A DNA stretch of 10,574 nt. It comes from an uncultured Verrucomicrobium sp. (lineage in GTDB: Bacteria > Verrucomicrobiota > Verrucomicrobiia > Methylacidiphilales > GAS474). A program made the position numbers and the translations under genes. Shown one piece after another: positions 1 to 4,810 of this stretch (its first letter is position 1; the number at the start of each line of letters is the position of its first letter). The notes beneath the pieces are model-generated. The model searched no databases. It was not told where the DNA came from and was given only the letters and a program-made list of their open reading frames with translations. The stretch spans positions 1-10,574 of the forward strand of contig CAISZB010000093.1 in NCBI GenBank assembly GCA_903889845.1, read 5' to 3'.

Positions 1-62
1 CGCTTGGGCTCGCTCTCCACCAACACCCGCCGACGCACTCGCGTCCACAAGTCCATCTCCAT
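1..62 (-). CDS. Probable IS21-family transposase IstA, N-terminal fragment cut by window edge
   Basis: The minus strand reads an open frame into the left edge, beginning MEMDLWTRVRRRVLVE. That pattern matches my recollection of the first residues of IS21-type IstA transposases, in which a D/E-L-W-x-R-(I/V)-R-R-R-V-L-V-E stretch opens the N-terminal helix-turn-helix region. IstA is a DDE transposase that works with the IstB ATPase to move the element. Only about 20 codons are visible, so the catalytic residues and istB cannot be checked. The ATG at 62 follows AAGGA with good spacing; an in-frame ATG at 68 is an alternative. The two direct repeats just upstream fit the repeated transposase-binding sites known at IS21 ends. 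The identification is inference from a short stretch. Confidence 0.5.
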   Translation of the reverse strand, partial: MEMDLWTRVRRRVLVESEPK

Positions 63-64
63 GT

Positions 65-88
65 ACATCCTTTCTTTTTATAGGATGT
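65..88. repeat. Inverted repeat acatcct/aggatgt in the putative istA leader
   Basis: ACATCCT at 65-71 and AGGATGT at 82-88 form a 7-bp inverted repeat around an AT-rich 10-base spacer. It overlaps the probable ribosome-binding site and first codon of the transposase. A hairpin here in the mRNA could limit transposase translation; that role is inference. Confidence 0.4.
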
Positions 89-133
89 CTCACTTTTCGA
101 CCGCCCCGCTCACTGTCTCATTTTTCGACCGCC
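86..133. repeat. Two 20-bp direct repeats at the end of the probable IS21-type element
   Basis: TGTCTCACTTTTCGACCGCC at 86-105 recurs at 114-133 with a single C-to-T difference, separated by 8 bp. They lie directly upstream of the putative istA start. IS21-family ends are known to carry several copies of a repeat that includes part of the terminal inverted repeat, so these are probably transposase-binding sites. The exact outer end of the element (somewhere between about 114 and 180) and any target duplication cannot be fixed without the other end. Confidence 0.6.
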
Positions 134-186
134 TTTTATATGAAAAAACGCTTTGACTTTCATCTAAATCGGACGACCCTTAGAAA

Positions 187-441
187 GTGGATTTCGAGTG
201 GTACCCCGCGAAAAGTGCCGCGAACAAGATCAAGCACGGCATTTCGTTCGAGGAGGTCGAGGAAGGCATCAGCGAGAACTTCATTGAAGCCATCGCCTCG
301 CGGACCTATCCGGGACAGCTCTTGATTCTGTTTCGCAGCGCAACCGGCGTTTTCTACGTCGCCGCGACGGAAAGGCGTCAAGGACGGCTCAGGATCATCA
401 CCGCCCATCGAGACCGCAAACTGGAGAGGAAATATGGTTAA
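187..441 (+). CDS. brnT: BrnT-family ribonuclease toxin
   Basis: This 84-residue protein has the BrnT signature. It opens with MDFEWYPAKSAANKIKHGISFEE, where the W, K, N and KHG-x-x-FEE positions are those expected. It ends with RIITAHRDRKLERKYG, equivalent to the usual RIISAR...ER..YE tail. BrnT is a RelE-fold ribonuclease that arrests translation and is neutralised by BrnA. The length is close to the usual 90 or so residues, and nothing looks broken. The start is a GTG with no clear Shine-Dalgarno sequence, which suggests weak toxin translation. The next gene begins inside its last codons (8-nt overlap), the toxin-first order typical of brnTA. The probable IS21 end lies within about 100 bp upstream and may have replaced the original promoter. 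Confidence 0.8.
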   Translation: MDFEWYPAKSAANKIKHGISFEEVEEGISENFIEAIASRTYPGQLLILFRSATGVFYVAATERRQGRLRIITAHRDRKLERKYG

Positions 442-736
442 GCCCAAGCATCTACCGCTCGACGATCCCCACCGCGATTTCTCCGCCGAAATCGAGCGCG
501 GCGAATGGGTTCCTGCGTCCCAAGCAGACAAGGCGGCCATCATTGCCGCCGCCCGGCGCAACATCGCCAGACGTGCCGTCCACGGCGGTGTCCGCCCCGG
601 TGCAGGCCGCAAAGCCCTCGGCAAAGTCCGCCTCCAGACCCAAGTCCACGCCGAGACCCTGGAAAAAATCCGCCGTGCCGCCCACGGCACTCGGGGCATT
701 GGCCGCGTAATCGACAAGCTGGCGGCGGCGTTGTAG
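434..736 (+). CDS. brnA: BrnA-like ribbon-helix-helix antitoxin
   Basis: This 100-residue protein is translated from an ATG lying inside the end of the toxin gene, with GGAGAGG at ideal spacing. Its initiation is therefore much stronger than the toxin's, as expected for an antitoxin. Residues 1-50 are variable and charged. The C-terminal half runs GVRPGAGRKALGKVRL, then VHAETLEKIRRAA, then IGRVIDKLAAAL, consistent with a ribbon-helix-helix domain (a basic beta strand followed by two helices) that would bind DNA and autoregulate the operon. By position it neutralises the BrnT-like protein. The sequence differs from the commonest BrnA type, so it may belong to another RHH antitoxin family paired with a BrnT toxin. 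Confidence 0.7.
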   Translation: MVKPKHLPLDDPHRDFSAEIERGEWVPASQADKAAIIAAARRNIARRAVHGGVRPGAGRKALGKVRLQTQVHAETLEKIRRAAHGTRGIGRVIDKLAAAL

Positions 737-928
737 TAGCCCTATTAAGAAGGTCGAGGGAAAGACTCAAAGGCATGACTCTGCCTCAGCTATCTTCTCC
801 TTTCGGAGAAAAGCTTCGCATTGAGCCGTGAAGTCTTCACCGAAAACCCCACGATTGTCACAACTGGCTGATGAGCCCACGGATGCCCAGCATCCGCTGT
901 TCCGTTGTGCCGGACGAACTCTTTGTCC
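737..928. other. Intergenic region with four short palindromes, downstream of rep
   Basis: No credible gene lies between the convergent brnA and rep stops. Instead there are four perfect inverted repeats within about 100 bp: TTCTCC-tttc-GGAGAA (795-810), GTGAAG-t-CTTCAC (828-840), TTGT-c-ACAA (855-863) and CGGATGC-cca-GCATCCG (880-896). None is followed by a T-tract on either strand, so they do not look like intrinsic terminators. The position next to a HUH endonuclease gene makes a single- or double-strand replication origin possible; this is inference. Confidence 0.4.
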
Positions 929-1447
929 TTAGCGACGACGACGGAGGAGGACATCCTCCGCGCCGCGAGACAACATGAGCTCACAGCACCTCGATCCGAA
1001 CTTCGCGGACTCGCGCCCATCGTTCGGAAGGAGCCAGGAGGGTTTGCAGACATAGCCCGCGACGCCCGGAGACGAGCTGACTGCCTTCACTTCTACCGAT
1101 CCCCCACCGACCCGCTGCCATAAAGAGCAGACAAGTTCGCTGGTTTTGGGAAGAAGAGCCCCTCCTGGGAGGCCCGTGATTAAGAGGTGAAAATGGGGTC
1201 TTTCCGTCTTCCTGCCCCGCTCGCGGCGCAAAATCCAAATCATCCGATGGAAGCGTATGCGATGTGAGGAGGCAATTGCCCGCAGAACGACGAAGACCAG
1301 GCTGAGTTGCTTCCCCTCAGGGGGAACCCGCTCAAAGGTGAGCGTGATAAAAATTTGCCAAGTAAAACGAGAAGCGAGAAATTCCTCCGCAGTGCGAGAC
1401 AGATAGGCGTCCGAAGAGGTGCGGAGAATAGACCGATGGTGCCTCAT
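929..1447 (-). CDS. Small HUH endonuclease, rolling-circle Rep-like protein
   Basis: This 172-residue protein carries the three motifs of HUH replication or mobilisation nucleases in the right order. FITLTF is at about 33-38 (motif 1). RPHFHLLI is at about 83-90, with H85 and H87 as the metal-binding His-hydrophobic-His pair (motif 2). GVAGYVCKP is at about 128-136, with Y132 the likely nucleophile in a YxxK arrangement (motif 3). Such proteins nick a hairpin origin and become covalently joined to the 5' end. There is no helicase domain, so host helicases would be needed. The ATG at 1447 follows GGGAGG with good spacing and overlaps the preceding gene's stop as ATGA; upstream in-frame starts would run through that gene. 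A relaxase-like or filamentous-phage replication role is also possible. Confidence 0.75.
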   Translation of the reverse strand: MRHHRSILRTSSDAYLSRTAEEFLASRFTWQIFITLTFERVPPEGKQLSLVFVVLRAIASSHRIRFHRMIWILRRERGRKTERPHFHLLITGLPGGALLPKTSELVCSLWQRVGGGSVEVKAVSSSPGVAGYVCKPSWLLPNDGRESAKFGSRCCELMLSRGAEDVLLRRRR

Positions 1448-1668
1448 GCTCTTGCCTCCCGAGGCTCCCCCACGGCCCGATGCCGAGAGCGCGTAAGGAA
1501 GGCGTCTAGGTCGTCTCGGCGGAAGTAGAGCTTCCCCTTTCCGCCGCCGGGTCGTATCGCCGCAATCAACCCCCGATAAAAATACCGACGGAGAGCCCAA
1601 TCCGAGACACCCAACTCAGCGGCTGCTTCCCGGAGAGGCAGCAAAATTTTGCGCGGCTGCGTTTGCAT
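1444..1668 (-). CDS. Excisionase-like helix-turn-helix DNA-binding protein
   Basis: This 74-residue protein has a MerR/excisionase-type winged helix over residues 8-58. LLPLREAAAELGVSDWALRR is the helix-turn-helix, then YFYRGLIAAIRPGGGKGKLYF is the wing, and RRDDLDAFL is the closing helix. The rest is a short arginine-rich tail. Proteins of this type act as recombination directionality factors or small repressors. Its stop overlaps the rep start by 4 nt (ATGA), so the two are translationally coupled, and it shares direction with the integrase upstream. That context favours control of excision and/or rep expression. A strong GGAGGAGGA tract lies about 36 nt upstream but has no ATG, GTG or TTG at usable spacing, so the ATG at 1668 is kept. 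Confidence 0.75.
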   Translation of the reverse strand: MQTQPRKILLPLREAAAELGVSDWALRRYFYRGLIAAIRPGGGKGKLYFRRDDLDAFLTRSRHRAVGEPREARA

Positions 1669-1744
1669 CCCCGTCTTTTGGATGAAAACCGCCGTTTCCT
1701 CCTCCTCAAGAGCTGCTCTCTCTTTTGATTCTCAGAACGTCAAC

Positions 1745-2611
1745 TCATTGACTGCGAACAACTATCGGCCATTCAAAATTAATTTCATTGAGAAGGCGAT
1801 AGAAGTTCGCCAGCGGTGGCCCTCCATCGGGCCAATCGAAATAAGCTTCCAGCCACAGGTCAGAGAGCGGTGCATTTCGGCCCGCCGATTTTCTCTTTTC
1901 CGCAAGCCCTTTCACATTCCTGAACGCCGCCGCTTGGTGCATCAAATGGCAGCACGCAATGGAATCGCCCATCAAATCGGCAATGAATTGCATCTGAGCA
2001 AAAGCCCAGGCATCCGCAATGTCGGCATCGCCGATTTTCTCTGTTGCAAGCTCTCCTCGCATCCATCGGTTAAGATAATCGAAAAGCTCCTCCTTAGTGG
2101 AAATCCCCAGTAATGCCTGGGGATTACCTTCCGGCATATGCCGAAGATACGACAGCACGGCCAACTGCCATTTTCCACGAACTTGTCCCTCTTCTTTGTT
2201 GGACTCCTCGATGGCTCGCATAGTTCGCGCCAGGGTCTCAAAGAAAGGCACGTTAAAATCGAGGATGGCTTCCCTAATGGCTTTGGCATCCCACGAATGA
2301 TGCCATTCCGACATGAAAGTTTCCCTGCTTGGCGTCCCGAGATTGGCAAGCGCAGCACCAGGGACAGGCTCGCTGAGCGGTAGCGAGGCGGCATAGCGCG
2401 AAGCCACTGCAAAGGAAACGGCGCATTGTCGGGCAGGATGATCTTTCTGCGATAGGGTGGGGTAGAGGATTGTTTCGACCTTCTGCCCCATCCTTTTCAC
2501 GAGTCCTTCGGGCCATTGCAATTTCGCCCCTTCAGCCAAAGGAGGGGGCGGAGGCCATGCTGGAGACACTTTCTTTTTCCTGGCCTCTCTTTTTCTTTTG
2601 CTTTTGCTCAT
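1745..2611 (-). CDS. Hypothetical protein of unknown family, co-translated with the integrase
   Basis: I do not recognise this 288-residue protein. It starts with a strongly basic segment, MSKSKRKREARKKK, then a proline run (PPPPP, about 20-24). The rest is a soluble, mostly helical-looking body rich in Trp, Phe and Leu, with no visible membrane segment, signal peptide or cysteine cluster. The ATG at 2611 overlaps the integrase stop as ATGA, which strongly supports this start over the longer open frame reaching back to 2740. The basic N-terminus suggests nucleic-acid contact. The tight coupling suggests a role in integration or excision, element replication, or an accessory cargo function. 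None of these is shown by the sequence. Confidence 0.75.
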   Translation of the reverse strand: MSKSKRKREARKKKVSPAWPPPPPLAEGAKLQWPEGLVKRMGQKVETILYPTLSQKDHPARQCAVSFAVASRYAASLPLSEPVPGAALANLGTPSRETFMSEWHHSWDAKAIREAILDFNVPFFETLARTMRAIEESNKEEGQVRGKWQLAVLSYLRHMPEGNPQALLGISTKEELFDYLNRWMRGELATEKIGDADIADAWAFAQMQFIADLMGDSIACCHLMHQAAAFRNVKGLAEKRKSAGRNAPLSDLWLEAYFDWPDGGPPLANFYRLLNEINFEWPIVVRSQ

Positions 2612-3834
2612 GGCACAAGTTCCCAAAATGCTTTTGCCGCTTGAGGCGGAATCGCCCTGCGGTAGTGGGAACGGATGACTTCGACGCTGTTCCCCATCTG
2701 TTCGGCGAGGCGAGGGCGATTCGCATGGACAGCCAGCCAATAGGAGGCGTAGCTATGGCGCAACACGTCCTCGGGCCATATTCGGCCCTTCTTGTTCTCG
2801 CCACGCAGGGAATATCCGGCGGCGATGCGGAGGGCGTCCCACTTCCTCCGCCAATTCGTTTCAGGGACGATCCGCCCAAGTGCTTCCTGATGGGGACGGA
2901 GCCATGATCGGAGATTCTCCTCAATGGGGACGAAGCGGCTTTCGGCGTTCTTGCTCGTATCGGCCAACACTTCAATTTGGGATTCCTCGAAGTGAATTTG
3001 CTTCCAATCCAATCGCTCGACTTCGGAGGGACGCAATCCGGCGAAGAGGGAGAGCGCGACGTAGGGTACCAGTTCGGCGGCGTTTTCGGCCTCCTTGGCA
3101 AGCTTCAGGAGAGTCCGACAATCTTCCACAGAGAGGATCGAGACGTCACTCCGCTTTGCTTTAATGGGAAATAAGAGGTGCAATCGCTCGATGGGATTAT
3201 CCCGCCTCCATTCCTTGACGAGGGCGAAGCGGAAGAACTCCGAAAGTTTCGCCCGCTTCGTAATAAGAGTGCGGGCTTGGGCAGGACGCTCTTCTTCGTA
3301 GCTGTGGAGGGAGTCCGGGGTGACAGCCAGGACATTCATGTGTCCGAAGGCCGACCGAAACTCCCGCACCAGAGGTCGAAGATTCTTGATAGTGCGTGGT
3401 TGGAGTTTCCCGGCCCGATAGGATTTCTCCTTTGCTTCCAGCCATTGATCGAGCGCCACACCCATCGAAACCGATGACTCCCGTTCCCGATCCTCTTCCC
3501 ATACCCGCTTCGCTGTCTCCACGGCTTCGCGGAGGGTTTTCCCATAGGCGGCCACCTCCTCGTGAAGCTCTGCCAAAAGAACCCGGTCTTTAAGGGGGGC
3601 AAGAAGCCCCTGCTTGCCGTGTTCCTCCCGGTCCTTGGCAAGCTGCCCTGCCCGAGTCTTCGCCTTCACGAGGGAGGCGAATGTCTCCCTTCGCGCATGG
3701 GGGCGGGGATCGACCTGATAAAAAACGTTCCCTTTGACAAAGATTTCCCGAATCCGAGGCCATTCCTCACGGTGGACCGAGGCATTCCCCTTGCCTGGGC
3801 TGCGAAGTGACTTGCCAATACTTGCCAAATTCAC
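2608..3834 (-). CDS. Tyrosine-recombinase integrase
   Basis: This 408-residue protein has the layout of a phage or island integrase. There is an N-terminal arm-binding-like region, a core-binding domain at about 120-215, and a catalytic domain at about 230-400. Arginine I is in LFAGLRPSEVERLDW (R268), the beta-hairpin lysine is probably K295 in TSKNAESR, Arg II is R359 in DVLRHSYASY, and the nucleophile is Y391 in IRSHYRR. The HxxR histidine is Asp here (D356) and the usual LGH is MGN. The GTG start follows GGGAAGG with 7-nt spacing. The gene reads away from tRNA-Arg(CCT), whose 3' end is about 100 bp upstream, the standard arrangement for integration into a tRNA gene. Expression is probably controlled by the CTTGCCAA array over its start. 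Confidence 0.92.
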   Translation of the reverse strand: MNLASIGKSLRSPGKGNASVHREEWPRIREIFVKGNVFYQVDPRPHARRETFASLVKAKTRAGQLAKDREEHGKQGLLAPLKDRVLLAELHEEVAAYGKTLREAVETAKRVWEEDRERESSVSMGVALDQWLEAKEKSYRAGKLQPRTIKNLRPLVREFRSAFGHMNVLAVTPDSLHSYEEERPAQARTLITKRAKLSEFFRFALVKEWRRDNPIERLHLLFPIKAKRSDVSILSVEDCRTLLKLAKEAENAAELVPYVALSLFAGLRPSEVERLDWKQIHFEESQIEVLADTSKNAESRFVPIEENLRSWLRPHQEALGRIVPETNWRRKWDALRIAAGYSLRGENKKGRIWPEDVLRHSYASYWLAVHANRPRLAEQMGNSVEVIRSHYRRAIPPQAAKAFWELVP

Positions 3835-3870
3835 ACCGAGACCTTCCCACTTTTGGCAAGGTTTGGCAAG
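3811..3870. promoter_or_regulatory. Inverted pair of tandem CTTGCCAA repeats over the integrase start
   Basis: On the plus strand CTTGCCAA occurs at 3811-3818 and 3821-3828, and its reverse complement TTGGCAAG at 3853-3860 and 3863-3870. Within each pair the copies are exactly 10 bp apart (one helical turn). The two pairs face each other across 24 bp containing the integrase Shine-Dalgarno sequence and GTG start. This arrangement suits cooperative binding by a protein, such as integrase arm sites, Xis or Rep, or a repressor of int. The repeat is seen directly; the bound protein is inference. Confidence 0.65.
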
Positions 3871-3905
3871 GAGAGTCGCAGCTGGTCAAAACCTAGCTCT
3901 CCCAT
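3831..3905 (-). CDS. Possible 24-codon leader ORF coupled to the integrase
   Basis: An ATG at 3905 opens a frame of 24 codons (MGELGF... ...GKVSV) whose TGA overlaps the integrase GTG start as GTGA. Such overlaps often mark translational coupling, and the rest of this operon uses ATGA overlaps. However, no Shine-Dalgarno sequence precedes the ATG, and the frame runs across the CTTGCCAA repeats, so it may be accidental. A TAAAAT at minus-strand 3915-3910 could be a -10 box for the operon, but it would sit too near the ATG for a normal leader. Confidence 0.25.
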   Translation of the reverse strand: MGELGFDQLRLSLPNLAKSGKVSV

Positions 3906-3936
3906 TTATTTTAGGCCTATCCAGAGTATTTCCGAA

Positions 3937-4013
3937 TGGTGGTCCCGAGCGGAGTCGAACCGCTGACCTACCCTTTAGGAAAGGGCCGCTCTATCCATCT
4001 GAGCTACGGGACC
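3937..4013 (-). tRNA. tRNA-Arg (anticodon CCT), likely integration target
   Basis: On the minus strand the sequence folds as a complete cloverleaf. The acceptor stem is GGTCCCG/CGGGACC with discriminator A and encoded CCA. The D stem is GCTC/GAGC, the anticodon stem is GCCCT/AGGGT with loop TTCCTAA (anticodon CCT at 3979-3977), and the T arm is AGCGG-TTCGACT-CCGCT. It reads AGG codons. The gene is intact, as expected when an element inserts at the 3' end and restores the tRNA sequence. The integrase lies just beyond the 3' end. No second copy of the 3' half was seen elsewhere in the window. Confidence 0.97.
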
Positions 4014-4048
4014 GTCGGAAGGGGGGGCCGAGCCTCGCACTCTATCGC

Positions 4049-4080
4049 CGCACTCCCGCGGGTTGCGATTTCTTTTTTTT
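4049..4080 (+). terminator. Terminator-like hairpin with T-tract upstream of the EpsI-family gene
   Basis: CGCA...TGCG (4049-4067) encloses an imperfect CCC/GGG stem and is followed by ATTTC and eight Ts. It has the shape of an intrinsic terminator on the plus strand, but no plus-strand gene lies upstream. It could end stray antisense transcription through tRNA-Arg or act in the leader of the next gene, which starts 24 bp later. The stem is weak. Confidence 0.3.
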
Positions 4081-4103
4081 CAGTCCATCCTGCGGGGACC
4101 CCG

Positions 4104-4793
4104 ATGGATTCTTCCCGTTCCCTGCTCCTGCGTGCGCTGATCGTCTGCGCGGTCTTCGCCGCCGCCGTCTATCTCTGCCGCATCACCATTCCCCCGGATG
4201 AGACCACCCGCGCCGGCGTACGCCTCGCCCTGCCGGACCAGGTCGGCCTCTGGACCGGGGAGGAGGAACCCGCCTCGCAGGCCGAAAAGACAATGCTCCC
4301 CCCCGATACCGGCATCGCCCGGAAACGGTACCAGGACCCTTCCAGGGAAAGCATCTTGGCCAGCATCGTCCTCGCCGGGGCCGAGAAGCGGAGCCTCCAC
4401 CGGCCCGAGTACTGCCTCCCCGGCCAGGGATGGACCATCCGATCCTCCGACGTCGTCGATATTCCCCTGGACGGGCGCCCCGCACTCCAGGCCACGCGCC
4501 TCCTCCTCACCCGCCCCGTCCACCTCACCGACGGGCGCGAGGTCTCCCTGCGGGCCTGCATGCTCTATTGGTACGTCGGCGACGCGGTGACGACGCCGAA
4601 GCATTGGGTGCGGATCTGGCTGACCAGTTGGGACCGCGTCGTCCACCACCGGAACCACCGCTGGGCCTACGTCTACGTCCTCGCCCCGATCACCGAAGGG
4701 CTGATGCCGAACGGGAAGAACGGGGAAGAGACGCTCGACATGCTCCGCGGCTTCATCGCCGGGGCGTTGCCGACGTTCCAGGACGTGCCGTAA
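4104..4793 (+). CDS. EpsI-family exosortase-associated protein
   Basis: This 229-residue protein has one N-terminal membrane segment (about 7-25, LLLRALIVCAVFAAAVYLC) followed by an extracytoplasmic EpsI domain. The hallmark is HRPEYCLPGQGW at about 99-110, the H-x-P-E-x-C-L motif conserved in EpsI proteins. A W-Y core (MLYWYVG) and a late DRVVHHRNHRWAYVYV stretch follow. EpsI proteins occur with, or fused to, exosortases and take part in exopolysaccharide export or in the sorting of PEP-CTERM-type surface proteins; the biochemical activity is uncertain. The frame stays open back to 3936, but that stretch runs across the tRNA, so the ATG at 4104 was chosen; a CGGGGACCCCG palindrome sits directly before it. 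No exosortase gene is in the window. Confidence 0.85.
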   Translation: MDSSRSLLLRALIVCAVFAAAVYLCRITIPPDETTRAGVRLALPDQVGLWTGEEEPASQAEKTMLPPDTGIARKRYQDPSRESILASIVLAGAEKRSLHRPEYCLPGQGWTIRSSDVVDIPLDGRPALQATRLLLTRPVHLTDGREVSLRACMLYWYVGDAVTTPKHWVRIWLTSWDRVVHHRNHRWAYVYVLAPITEGLMPNGKNGEETLDMLRGFIAGALPTFQDVP

Positions 4794-4806
4794 CGACGGC
4801 CGTTAC
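4790..4806. repeat. Hairpin between convergent EpsI and rhomboid-like genes
   Basis: GTAACG (4790-4795) and CGTTAC (4801-4806) form a 6-bp inverted repeat around ACGGC. It overlaps the EpsI stop and ends 4 bp before the rhomboid-like stop. It may help end transcription in both directions, but there is no T-tract. Confidence 0.35.
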
Positions 4807-4810
4807 TTCG

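Noticed and set aside
795..810. TTCTCC-tttc-GGAGAA hairpin as an intrinsic terminator for rep or brnA
   Set aside because: Neither strand has a T-tract after it and the stem is short.
1448..1600. N-terminal extension of the HUH protein frame
   Set aside because: It overlaps the excisionase-like gene in another frame. The ATG at 1447 has a good ribosome-binding site and a typical ATGA coupling.
2612..2740. N-terminal extension of the 288-residue unknown protein
   Set aside because: It overlaps the integrase catalytic end in another frame; the ATGA overlap marks the start.
3093..3642. Further TTGGCAAG copies inside the integrase gene (near 3096 and 3635) as additional binding sites
   Set aside because: They are single copies within Leu-Ala-Lys codons and lack the paired 10-bp spacing, so coding constraint explains them.
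3936..4103. Longer start for the EpsI-family protein beginning inside the tRNA region
   Set aside because: The extra residues are the antisense of tRNA-Arg; the ATG at 4104 gives a proper N-terminal membrane segment.
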